Source of the DNA: Stenomitos frigidus_A | GTDB taxonomy: Bacteria; Cyanobacteriota; Cyanobacteriia; Leptolyngbyales; Leptolyngbyaceae | Direction: 5' to 3' | DNA length: 64,000 nt | Assembly (NCBI RefSeq): GCF_963877135.1 | Contig: NZ_CAWNSW010000080.1 | Coordinates: 124,001-188,000, forward strand | In this document: in pieces, positions 35,113 to 43,752 of the stretch | How the letters are laid out: each line of letters begins with the position of its first letter | How positions within the stretch are numbered: the first letter of the stretch is position 1 | Position numbers and translations under genes: made by a program | Notes under the pieces: generated by a model | The model's database searches: none | Seen by the model: only the letters and a program-made list of their open reading frames with translations | What the model was told of the DNA's origin: nothing

Positions 35113-35234
35113 TGGCAGGTAGTTTAACAGTAGAACGCCTAAAACATCCTTGTTCACTCCTTGCCCGCAAGGGACGACGAATGAGGGTTATCGCCTTCTA
35201 AGCGGGTGATGTGGGTGCAACTCCCACCCTGCCA
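35113..35234 (+). ncRNA. Y RNA-like tRNA mimic, copy 2
   Basis: Also 122 nt. Acceptor stem TGGCAGG (35113-35119) pairs perfectly with CCTGCCA (35228-35234). TA linker, D arm GTTT-AACAGTA-GAAC, and T arm GTGGG-TGCAACT-CCCAC (35211-35227). The insert replacing the anticodon arm can fold into a stem CTTGTTC/GAATGAG capped by CCTTG-CCCG-CAAGG. It shares TTGCCCG, AAGGGACG and GGGTTATCGC with copy 1 but differs in all helices, with compensatory changes, so structure is under selection. It ends 36 nt before the rsr start codon. Confidence 0.85.
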
Positions 35235-35270
35235 ATTGACATACATTGCCCTCACGGGCTGGAGGTTGTG

Positions 35271-36875
35271 ATGAGTTACAAGTTTTTTGTGCAGAAAAAG
35301 TCTCAAACGCCGCAGAGCCAACCCATACCTGGACGTGAAGCCGAAATGATCCAGGGGCGTTCGGGTGGCTGGATGTTCAAGGCAGATCTCTGGCATGTCT
35401 TGCGTCGTTGCTTACTGATTGGCACCGCTCAAAGCACCTACTACGCCGATAAGCACGAGTTAACAGATGACTTTGTTGCCGTGCTGCAACAGGCGATCGC
35501 GCTCAACCCCGATCGGGTCGCTTCCGAAATTCTGTATGCCAGCGATGGACGGGCAATTAACAATAGTGCGCCTTTATTGGCGTTAGTGTTGCTGTCGATG
35601 GGTGAGACGATGGAAGCAAAGCACGCGTTTCAAGCCATCTTTCCTCAAGTCGTACGAACGGGCAGCCATTTCTACGAATGGTTGAGCTACACCAAAGCCA
35701 TGCGCGGGTTTGGCAAGCTTATTCGTGAAGCGGGTCAGTCCTGGTTGTCAAATCCGGATGTGAAAGGGCTGGCATATCAACTGTTGAAATATCAGCAGCG
35801 CCAAGGCTTCTCTCACCGGGATGGATTGCGGCTGTTTCACGTTAAACCGCTCACAGAAGATCATAACCAGTTGTTTCAGTGGGTGATGCAAGGTTGGGAA
35901 AACCTGCCGCAGGAAATCCCTTCGGAGGCGCTGGCTCAAATCTGGTGGTACGAGTGGTTGAAGCGAAATCCTGAAAAGACCCATGAGGCGATCGCCAAAG
36001 GGCGGTTAACCCATGAGATGGCAGCACCCGTGGGCAAAATGGATCAACGGGCATGGCAACTGTTGTTCAATGAGATGCCGATCGGAGCCTTGCTGCGAAA
36101 CTTGGGTTCGTTGACGCAGCTGGGCGTCTTAACGGCAGACAACCGGGACAACCTGAAGCGGGTGGCTAAGGTGCTAAACAGTGCCGAGCACTTGCGGAAG
36201 GGACGCATTCACCCGATCGATGTCCTGAAGGCACTCAAGACCTATCAGTCAGGTGGTCAGTTGGGACGCAGCCAGAAAACCTGGCAACCTGTTCCCCGCA
36301 TCGTGGCGATTTTGGAGCAAGCGCTGGCACTCTCCTTTGATGTCGTGCCGCCGACAGGCAAGGTGTTTCTGCACGCGATCGATGTTTCCGGTTCCATGTC
36401 GTATTACAGCGTGAGTGCCATCGGGCTGACCTGCTGCGAAATTGCGACCACGATGGCACTGGCAACAGCGAAAGCGGAAAAACACTATGTCATCCGAGGC
36501 TTTGCGACTGATTTCCGTGACCTGAAAATTACGGCGCGCGATTCCTTCAGTGAAGCGATCGCCAAGGCAAGCAACCAGAACTTCGGTGGCACCGATGCGT
36601 CTGTTGCCTATGACTGGGCAATGAAGCATAAGTTCAAGGCAGACGTGTTCTGCTTCTGGACGGACTGCGAAAGTTGGACAGGGCGCAAGCACCCCAGCCA
36701 GGCGTTGGCAGAGTATCGCCGCAAGGTGAATCCGCAGGCGAAGGCGGTCTATGTGACGCTGGCTCCCAGCCAGATCTCGCTCGTTGATCCGCAGGATGCC
36801 CTGTCCTGGGATGTGGCTGGCTTCGATCCGGGCACACCACGTCTGATCCAGATGTTGGCGGCAGGAGAGCTTTGA
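35271..36875 (+). CDS. rsr: Ro60-family RNA-binding protein (Rsr, TROVE + vWA)
   Basis: 534 residues from the ATG at 35271, 8 bp after GGAGG; the open frame continues upstream through the second RNA and must be untranslated there. Residues 10-360 are the HEAT-like TROVE ring (IPGREAEMIQGRSGGWMFKADLW, LKRNPEKTHEAIAKGRLTHEM). Residues 365-534 are a vWA domain with MIDAS motif DVSGSMS (371-377) and FGGTDASVAYDWA. Ro proteins hold Y RNA on the outer ring and single-stranded ends of misfolded RNA in the pore; in bacteria they work with nucleases. Length matches Deinococcus Rsr and human Ro60. Confidence 0.93.
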   Translation: MSYKFFVQKKSQTPQSQPIPGREAEMIQGRSGGWMFKADLWHVLRRCLLIGTAQSTYYADKHELTDDFVAVLQQAIALNPDRVASEILYASDGRAINNSAPLLALVLLSMGETMEAKHAFQAIFPQVVRTGSHFYEWLSYTKAMRGFGKLIREAGQSWLSNPDVKGLAYQLLKYQQRQGFSHRDGLRLFHVKPLTEDHNQLFQWVMQGWENLPQEIPSEALAQIWWYEWLKRNPEKTHEAIAKGRLTHEMAAPVGKMDQRAWQLLFNEMPIGALLRNLGSLTQLGVLTADNRDNLKRVAKVLNSAEHLRKGRIHPIDVLKALKTYQSGGQLGRSQKTWQPVPRIVAILEQALALSFDVVPPTGKVFLHAIDVSGSMSYYSVSAIGLTCCEIATTMALATAKAEKHYVIRGFATDFRDLKITARDSFSEAIAKASNQNFGGTDASVAYDWAMKHKFKADVFCFWTDCESWTGRKHPSQALAEYRRKVNPQAKAVYVTLAPSQISLVDPQDALSWDVAGFDPGTPRLIQMLAAGEL

Positions 36876-36974
36876 TCCACCTGCCTGCGGTAAAAACCCT
36901 AATCCATTGGCAGGTACTCCTATCAGTACCTTCCAATGGGTGAGGCAGGTGTCGCTTCGCTGGCTTGACAGCGG

Positions 36975-37946
36975 TTAAGTCGGTAGTTGTCCACTGGCTT
37001 TGAGAAAGGCTTGCTTCGCCGCCACTTTGTTTTTGCGGTTGGTATACCGTCTAAAACTGCGCGGATCACGATGGCGGGTTAATTCCATTGCCAGCGTCGG
37101 GTCCATCGCATACTCGACGATTAACCGGGTCGCAAAGGTATGCCTGCCCCGATGGGCATGCAGGTCAATCCCAGTGGCGGCTGCCAGTTGATCCATGACC
37201 TGGCGAATACCAGAATAGCCCAAGCGCTGTCCCCGATTGCGGGGTGAGCACGACACAAACAAGGGTTGATCAGGCGCTAATGCCTGTCCTTCTTGTGCCT
37301 CTCGCCAGCGCAGGTACGCCTCTAAAACCGCCTTGCCTTCCATAGTGAGCGGCACTTCACCTGTACTATCGTGCTTCGCTTGCCGGATCACCAACTCACC
37401 CCCAACACAGTCCCCCACATTGAGGTTGGAGGCTTCCTCTGCTCTGAGTCCATGCAGCAAGACCGTCCACAGTGCCCGATCGCGCTCCTGCCAACGCCGC
37501 TGTTCGATCGCCTGATAAATCCGCTCGACCTCTTCCGCCTCCAAATCTTGCGACTGTGGCTCCGGCACATGCTCCTGCTGGATCTCAGTCGTGGGGTCGG
37601 CACTCACGTAGTCCGAACGCACTAACCACTTAAAGAATGACTTTAAGGTTTGCAGAGTACGGTTGACTGAGTTCGGTGCTAAGCCTCTCTCGTCGAGCAA
37701 AGACTGCTTGAACTGCGCTACCTGCCGCCGCGTTACCTGATTCCAGGTGGTGTCCGTCCAGGTCATAAACAGGTTCAAATCCCGTTGATACGCTTTACGG
37801 CTCTTGGGCTGGAGCGATCGCGCCTGCAAAAATTCCTGCACCCGCAATGCCCTCAGACTTAGTGGCTGGCTGGGTGCCTCAGCCATTTGAGGGGATACTG
37901 GCTTCAAGGGCACCAGCACTGGGGTCATTAAAGGGCGTTTCGGCAT
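36975..37946 (-). CDS. tyrosine recombinase/integrase
   Basis: 323 residues. N-terminal SAM-like core-binding domain (about 30-120; LQARSLQPKSRKAYQRDLNLFM) and a catalytic domain with Arg in LLHGLRAEEASNLNVG, HAHRGRHTFATRL (HxxR), HRDPRSFRRYTNRK (H/R and the nucleophile Tyr). The active-site set looks complete. It resembles XerC-type chromosomal or plasmid integrases. No attachment repeat or adjacent tRNA gene was found, so what it moves is unclear. Convergent with rsr. Confidence 0.9.
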   Translation of the reverse strand: MPKRPLMTPVLVPLKPVSPQMAEAPSQPLSLRALRVQEFLQARSLQPKSRKAYQRDLNLFMTWTDTTWNQVTRRQVAQFKQSLLDERGLAPNSVNRTLQTLKSFFKWLVRSDYVSADPTTEIQQEHVPEPQSQDLEAEEVERIYQAIEQRRWQERDRALWTVLLHGLRAEEASNLNVGDCVGGELVIRQAKHDSTGEVPLTMEGKAVLEAYLRWREAQEGQALAPDQPLFVSCSPRNRGQRLGYSGIRQVMDQLAAATGIDLHAHRGRHTFATRLIVEYAMDPTLAMELTRHRDPRSFRRYTNRKNKVAAKQAFLKASGQLPT

Positions 37947-38433
37947 GGGAGCGATCGTCGGTTGTCAGGGATGCAGGCAAGACCCGGCTTTTTGAACCGC
38001 AGTCACTAGCCATCTCCACGATGGCACAAAGGTTTCCAAGCTTTCAAGCTAAGTACTTATGCTTATCAGCTCATTTCAATAGCAGATATGAGACTAATAT
38101 CTGCTATGGGACAGGTATGGGACAACAATGAGAAAAAGCTCCAAAAACAGAACATGGCTGTGGTGCCTGCTCACTCTTTAGTCGTTGTGGAGTTGGGACA
38201 ACAGCGTTCGACCCGGTGCGAGCGCTGCCTGCTGCGTCAGGGTCAAGCAAGGTAGACAGCAGCGCTACTGCGTGTAGTCAGGTTGATCCTCCCCCTGGCA
38301 AGGTCTCACCAGCTTGGCCGCCTCTACGGCTTGCCTGGTGCTCGCCCGCTAACACTCCAGTCCGGTTAACCGCTCACCACACAACCCTCTCGTTCTCGCC
38401 TGTCGGTCGCTCCGGGTGCGCCAGCGATCGGTG
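37947..38433. other. 487-bp intergenic region, no gene seen
   Basis: AT-rich near the integrase start, then abruptly GC-rich from about 38,190. Short frames exist but none has a plausible protein. The composition change may mark a junction between pieces of different origin. Confidence 0.35.
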
Positions 38434-40257
38434 CTACCGTTGCGGCTGTTGCAACACCTGATAGACAAAGCGGAGCCTGGTTTCCTGATCACGAAGGTTC
38501 TGCTCGTTATGGCCCATGACGTGACCCGCGTCAAACCAATGCACGTCGATCGCCTTGCCCAGTGACCGCAGTTTGGCCTCATACACCTGCATCTGCCTCG
38601 CCGGACAGCGCGTGTCATGGCGTCCTTGAATGACCAGGATGGGGGCCGTGACCTGCTCCGCGTAAGTGATGGGTGAGGCAGCCCGATGTGCCTCTGGCTT
38701 CTCTTGGGGAGTGCCACCAAACAAGCTGCGCTGAGTCCCACGCATCGTTTCTGCCTGGTCTTCATACATCAGAAACCAGTCGGCAATCGCCACGTCTGCC
38801 ATCCCGCCTGCCCACAGGTCAGGATACTTCCCTAACGTTTGTAAGGTCAGGTAGCCGCCATAGGAACCACCCGTCAGGAAGATCGCGTCTGTCTGGGCCA
38901 GCCCCTGAGCGACCAACCAGTGACGGGCAGCGACCAGGTCCTCCACCTCCAGATGACCGAGTTGCCCCCAGATCGCCCGCTCAAACTCGCGCCCAAAAGT
39001 GGTGGAACCACGGTAGTTGACCGACAACCAGGCAAAGCCGTGGTCGAGCCACACCTGGCAACCAGGCGCAAAGACTTCGGTCGTGACACTGGTCGGGCCA
39101 CCGTGAGCATGCAGGATGGTCGGAAACGGTGGCTCACTATCAGGCAAGGCTAACCAGGCTTGAATGGCCACACCATCCAGGGACGGGAAGGTCACCGAGC
39201 GCCACGGGCGACCGGGCGGTGCCGACCCTGCCGCTAAGACCGTCCGGGTCTCCTGTGTCTTGGGCTGTAGCGCCAGCAAGTGGAACGGTTGGTCGGCGTT
39301 GCTGAATGTCACCAGTACTTCGCCACTGGCTGTGAATTGTCCACTACCAAAGGTACCTTGCGGCTGGTGGAGAGGCTGTGCCTGTTGGGTGACGAAGGAG
39401 TAGGTCAAGAGGCGGTAGCAGGCTTGCTGCACCGCACAGAGCAAGAGCTGTGACCCATCGGCAGACCAGTCCCAGACATCAAGTTCACCGGGCACATCCG
39501 CCAGCGGTAGCTCGACCACTGCGCCGCTCGCGGGCTGCCAAAGCACGGGACGGTTGAACCCAGAGCGATCACTGGTGACCAGCAAGCGTTGATCACCAGC
39601 AAGTGGCGAGAACCCGATCGGGCTAAAGCTGGTATCGTCTTCGTACAACTCGCAGATGAGTTTGCCACTCGCCGTCTCCCAGGCCAGCAAGCTAAACGCC
39701 CGCGTGCCCGTGCGTTCTGTGGTCGCCACAACAACCACGGTGCCATCGGCAGAGAACGTGAGACCACCACACAAGGCAGGTGAGCGCCACAAGAGCCGGG
39801 GTGGTGCCAGCTGATCGTCACTTGTTTGATCCAGGAGATAGAGTTGAAACCCGGTCGCATCAGCGGCGATCAGTCCGAGCAGGCGACCAGACCGCGCTTC
39901 GCTCAAGCTGGTGGAGGCATACGGCGGTAAGGTGGGCGTGAGGTCCTGTGGCTTACCACCGGCAAACGGGACGCGCACATAATGACCCAGTTCATTCCCT
40001 TGCTGATCCTCCAGATAAAAGACATAGCGACCATTGGCAGCGATCTGCCCCCGGCTTTTGCCCTCCGGGTGCGTCGTCAGTTGTCTCAGCTGCTGGGTGG
40101 CCACCGACCAGGCATAAAGTTGATTGACACCGGATGCGTTGGTGCAGACCAACCCTCGTTGCGGCTCCGCAGCGGCAAGTTGTGCCCAGAGGATTTTGGG
40201 GGTACGGAAGCGCTGCTTCCAGAGCGCCTCGTCGCTGAAGTCAGGTGGTTTGAGCAT
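38434..40257 (-). CDS. S9-family prolyl oligopeptidase-like serine peptidase
   Basis: 607 residues. An N-terminal seven-bladed propeller-like region (about 30-340; repeated TSDRSGFNRP-, SPDG/SADGT-type strands) is followed by the alpha/beta-hydrolase domain with HAHGGPTSVT (oxyanion loop), nucleophile Ser in LTGGSYGGYLTL, Asp in VIQGRHDTRCP and His in FDAGHVMG. It cleaves peptides, often acyl- or proline-peptides. No signal peptide, so cytoplasmic. GC content is visibly higher than neighbours. Stand-alone gene. Confidence 0.9.
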   Translation of the reverse strand: MLKPPDFSDEALWKQRFRTPKILWAQLAAAEPQRGLVCTNASGVNQLYAWSVATQQLRQLTTHPEGKSRGQIAANGRYVFYLEDQQGNELGHYVRVPFAGGKPQDLTPTLPPYASTSLSEARSGRLLGLIAADATGFQLYLLDQTSDDQLAPPRLLWRSPALCGGLTFSADGTVVVVATTERTGTRAFSLLAWETASGKLICELYEDDTSFSPIGFSPLAGDQRLLVTSDRSGFNRPVLWQPASGAVVELPLADVPGELDVWDWSADGSQLLLCAVQQACYRLLTYSFVTQQAQPLHQPQGTFGSGQFTASGEVLVTFSNADQPFHLLALQPKTQETRTVLAAGSAPPGRPWRSVTFPSLDGVAIQAWLALPDSEPPFPTILHAHGGPTSVTTEVFAPGCQVWLDHGFAWLSVNYRGSTTFGREFERAIWGQLGHLEVEDLVAARHWLVAQGLAQTDAIFLTGGSYGGYLTLQTLGKYPDLWAGGMADVAIADWFLMYEDQAETMRGTQRSLFGGTPQEKPEAHRAASPITYAEQVTAPILVIQGRHDTRCPARQMQVYEAKLRSLGKAIDVHWFDAGHVMGHNEQNLRDQETRLRFVYQVLQQPQR

Positions 40258-40966
40258 GTGGTGGCACCGAAACTGCCCAAATTGTATGCCAGTGACGATC
40301 GCCGTTATGTGGAATTCACGTCATAGAAAAGTTACTGTCACTACGTTTCAGGAAAGCCCTCTCCAACGTAAACTCCAAGAATGGTAGTTTTATATTGTCT
40401 GAAGATTCGGCAATGACCAGTTTTTGTCAGCCAAAAGCCCAAATCGCACTGCTGATTGCGAGCGATACTTTAATTGTTGAGTAATTCACTGAGAACGGAG
40501 CTAAGTGGTAAGCACTCTTTGAAGTGAGCTATATCTAGAACGTCACCAAATCAAGTGTCTACCCTTATACTGTTTGTCCGTAGCATAGCGCAACCAGTTT
40601 TGCTTCTACCGCCGCTCACAGACACATTAGCGTGGGGGAATTTGACTTGGTTTGTGTTCAGCACTGCCGCCTCTAACCCCAGCTCCACAAGCGTTGCTGT
40701 TGCTGCATGGTAGTAGCAGCCTTGCAGTGGCAATGTGCGGCAATGACTACTCCTTTGTCAGTACAGCCTCGTCCATTGACAGCGATCGCCCTTTGACCTC
40801 GAAACGTATAGTGCATTGTTACAAGGAGCCAGGTTTTGGGCTGTCGTTTTGAGTGCAAGGCAACCGCATTTGCTTGAGAGCCGGGTCCCTAATACTGTTT
40901 TTCTAAACATCGGTTATTCTGCGTGTAGCAAAGCATCATCCCTACTTTCTACTCGGACAACTTCTC
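40258..40966. other. 709-bp intergenic region, nothing recognised
   Basis: Searched on both strands for tRNA, repeats and short genes; only unconvincing frames of about 60 residues. It lies between divergently oriented genes and presumably holds both promoters. Confidence 0.4.
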
Positions 40967-42913
40967 ATGAAAGCCAGCGAAGTCCTCAACCGCTATGCCA
41001 ACGGAGAACGAGATTTTCGCCGCGTTAACCTCCGAGGGCAATCCTTCAAAGGGCAAGACCTGTCTGGGGCAGACTTCACGGAAGCCGACATTCGTGGGGC
41101 AAATTTCACCAATGCTGTTTTGAAGGGAACCAACTTTACTAGAGCGATAGCAGGACTACACTCTTACTGGTTGCCTACTGCTTCGATATTAGTAATTTCA
41201 CTCTGCATATCTATCATCTTTGGCTCTATCTTTACAACTTCACTTACTCTCATTGTTTTGGTTGCAGTCGTGATTTCTGCTGCTTCCTGCAGGCTCCATA
41301 ATCCTCAACTTAAAACTCTTATTTCGGTAGCTACGATAACCGTTAGTTTAATTAGCTTGTTATCGGCTTCTCTATCTCTAACAATTCATGGTCTTATAAT
41401 TGGCTTGCCATCTAAAAATGTTTTGATTTCTAGCTCCTTGGGTTTATTCTTAGGAATCTTAGGAATTTTATATGTATTAATTAAAGGTTCTCAAGCAGGT
41501 ATTATACCTTCTGCCACTGGCCAGTTTAAAGTAGGTTTTTTACGGTTGTCCTCTGCTTTGACGCGTGAGGTTTTCAAGTTCAGTATTATTCTTACTGGAG
41601 GCACAGGCTTTCAAGGATCTGATTTAACAGATGCTCAATTCATATACTCAAACCTAAGACACGCAGATTTGTATAGAGCAAATCTGTCTCGAGCTTGCTG
41701 GGTGAATGCAAGAAATCTAAATTGGTCGAGACTCGGATATACGATTCTTGTTGATCCAGAAGTAAGAAAATTGCTTGTGACAGGAGACGGTAGCGGGGAG
41801 AGTTATAGTGGCAAGAATTTCAAAGAAGCAAACTTGTCAAAAGCGGATCTAACAAATGCTAATTTGACTGAAGCAGATTTAAGTGGTGCAATATTGGACA
41901 GTGCTTGTCTGAAAGAAGCAAACTTGACAAAGGTACAGGTTTTAGGAGCAAATTTCTATCAAGCAACCCTCACCGGAGCTTGTCTGGAAGGCTGGAACAT
42001 TGACAGCACCACCAAGTTAGAGGATGTCGATTGTCAGTACGTCTATCTCCTCCGCGACCGACAAGAACGTCGTCCAAGCAGCGGCGACTTTGCTCCCGGC
42101 GAGTTCACCAAACTGTTTCAGGAAGCGCTCAACACAGTTGACCTTATCTTCCGCAACGGTGTGGACTGGAAAGCCTTCATTGCTGCCTTCAAAACGCTGC
42201 AGGTAGACAATGACGGGACAGAACTGACGGTCCAGAGCATTGAAAACAAGGGCGATGGTGTAGTGGTCGTCAAGGTGAGCGTTCCAGAGGAAGCTGACAA
42301 AGCTAAGCTCCATAGCGAGTTCAATCAAAGCTACGACTTGGCACTCAAAGCACTGGAAGCGAAATATCATGCCGAATTGAAAGCCAAAGACGAGCAAATC
42401 ACCATATACCGTGAGAAAAGCGCCGACATGACAGAAATTCTGCGCCTCCTTGCTAACCGACCCGTTACCGTTGAAGTAAACGCCAGCGCCGAGAGTAAAG
42501 CTATGAGCGACAGTACAGACAAAAGCCAGAGTGTGAATATTGGTGGCAACGTTACCGGATCGACTATTAACCTGGGTGAGATCAGTGGCAGTGTATCGAA
42601 CGTCATCAATCAGTTGCCCGGTGCGCCTGACCCCACACAACCCGGCATCAAAGAACTGCTCGTGGAACTGCAAGCAGTGATTGAAGGCGACTCAGCACTC
42701 TCCACTGAAGACAAAGCCGATGCGCTGGAGCAGGTGAAAGTGTTCGCAGAGCTTGGTCAGAACCCTCAGCAGCCAGAGAAAGAGGGGTTGGGCAGAAAGG
42801 CGGTAAAGATTTTGAAGGGGACGATCGCGGCTCTCCCTGACACTGCCAAACTTGCTGAAGCGGTCAGTAAACTGCTGCCATTGATTACGAAAGCACTGGG
42901 ACTACCTTTTTAG
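40967..42913 (+). CDS. pentapeptide-repeat membrane protein with conserved C-terminal module
   Basis: 648 residues. A pentapeptide-repeat block (about 20-60; LSGADFTEADIRGANF) is interrupted by about four TM helices (about 68-180), then a second block resumes (about 220-345; ANLSKADLTNANLTEADLSG). A coiled region follows (KALEAKYHAELKAKDEQITI, about 460), then SVNIGGNVTGSTINLGEI and a helical tail (KAVKILKGTIAALPDTAKLAEAV). I recall that tail, with its Gly/Asn beta-rich motif, at the C-terminus of other cyanobacterial proteins. A membrane scaffold or effector-linked sensor is possible; function unknown. Confidence 0.75.
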   Translation: MKASEVLNRYANGERDFRRVNLRGQSFKGQDLSGADFTEADIRGANFTNAVLKGTNFTRAIAGLHSYWLPTASILVISLCISIIFGSIFTTSLTLIVLVAVVISAASCRLHNPQLKTLISVATITVSLISLLSASLSLTIHGLIIGLPSKNVLISSSLGLFLGILGILYVLIKGSQAGIIPSATGQFKVGFLRLSSALTREVFKFSIILTGGTGFQGSDLTDAQFIYSNLRHADLYRANLSRACWVNARNLNWSRLGYTILVDPEVRKLLVTGDGSGESYSGKNFKEANLSKADLTNANLTEADLSGAILDSACLKEANLTKVQVLGANFYQATLTGACLEGWNIDSTTKLEDVDCQYVYLLRDRQERRPSSGDFAPGEFTKLFQEALNTVDLIFRNGVDWKAFIAAFKTLQVDNDGTELTVQSIENKGDGVVVVKVSVPEEADKAKLHSEFNQSYDLALKALEAKYHAELKAKDEQITIYREKSADMTEILRLLANRPVTVEVNASAESKAMSDSTDKSQSVNIGGNVTGSTINLGEISGSVSNVINQLPGAPDPTQPGIKELLVELQAVIEGDSALSTEDKADALEQVKVFAELGQNPQQPEKEGLGRKAVKILKGTIAALPDTAKLAEAVSKLLPLITKALGLPF

Positions 42914-43074
42914 TAATCACCCGAATCACGGACAATACAGAACAAGGTTTTGAGCCGCTAATTTTGACCTTACATGAGCCGGAAACGCTATATCGTTCCC
43001 ATGTGTTTGCCTTTATCACTTTGATATCCTCAGCGTGCGATCACGTCTGAATAAGACCGGAAGGTTCGTACCAC

Positions 43075-43683
43075 TTAAATCAAGTTGCTAAGCTCAGCGT
43101 CTATCCCTATCAAATCAAACTGCTGACAAAGTACCTGGAAGTTTAACTCAACGATATTTGAGCGCTTTTCATAATTCACAACCGAGTAGCCATCGACATT
43201 CAATAGTCGTTGCAGCTTGGTGAGTTGATCGCGCAAGGACGTAACTGAACAATGCAGGTCTTTTGCCAGAGTGGACAAAGCAACCTTGTAACTCTGAAGC
43301 TCGATCGCCCTGAGTATCTGGATCAAGTCATTATCGGATAGCGCTGTTCGCCCAACTCGTTTTTTCTGTGCTTGGTAAATCGGTGAAGCTAAAAGGGCTG
43401 TGATCCACTCTGAGCATTGCTGTGCAGGCACTGCGCTAAACAAAGGACCATAATCAGGTTGTTTCAGGCTTAACGGCGGCATTGGTAGCAAGGGTGCTTC
43501 ACCGCTTTGGCTGACGCTATCCTCCCACCAACTGGGAAGGTCTGCGGGCGCTTCATCCCAATGCTCTGGCAAAGACGGTGTAGAGCTTCGCCTCTCAGAT
43601 GTTTGAGCAGCAAGGATCGTAAGCCTGAGGAGAACCTTTAGCCGCAAAGCATCGACTTTGTTGGACTTCGATACAGGGAACAA
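43075..43683 (-). pseudogene. probable C-terminal remnant of a PglZ-like (BREX) protein
   Basis: A 202-residue frame from a TTG. Residues 40-202 (LPEHWDEAPADLPSWWEDS, LFSAVPAQQCSEWITALL, then a winged-helix-like GRTALSDNDLIQILRAIE ending RLLNVDGYSVVNYEKRSNIV) resemble, from memory, the C-terminal tail of BREX PglZ alkaline-phosphatase-domain proteins. No PglZ catalytic domain is upstream; the frame instead runs back into a hairpin at 43708. A neighbouring frame just upstream reads LEKTVQDRLLEDAEEIGWTI, also coding-like but without a start, supporting a broken gene. It could alternatively be a short intact protein. Confidence 0.5.
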
Positions 43684-43707
43684 TCGTCCAGCCGATTTCC
43701 TCAGCGT

Positions 43708-43742
43708 CCTCGAGAAGACGGTCTTGGACGGTCTTCTCGAGG
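43708..43742. terminator. long hairpin after the DUF262 gene
   Basis: Arms CCTCGAGAAGACGGTC and GACGGTCTTCTCGAGG, with a single mismatch, separated by 3 nt. It lies 11 bp past the DUF262 stop, as a terminator or mRNA-stability element for that operon. Confidence 0.55.
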
Positions 43743-43752
43743 TTTGGGCTTG

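Noticed and set aside
34981..35234. Two ordinary tRNA genes
   Set aside because: No anticodon arm; the 70-nt insert, the missing GG in the D loop and the absence of an encoded CCA argue for tRNA mimics.
35211..35270. Upstream GTG start for rsr
   Set aside because: It lies inside the T arm of the second RNA and gives residues unlike the family; the ATG at 35271 has GGAGG before it.
38216..38461. 81-residue plus-strand frame
   Set aside because: It partly overlaps the S9 gene on the other strand and looks like GC-rich noise.
40652..40858. Short frames on both strands in the 40.3-40.97 kb gap
   Set aside because: They overlap each other, have no ribosome-binding site and no recognisable sequence.
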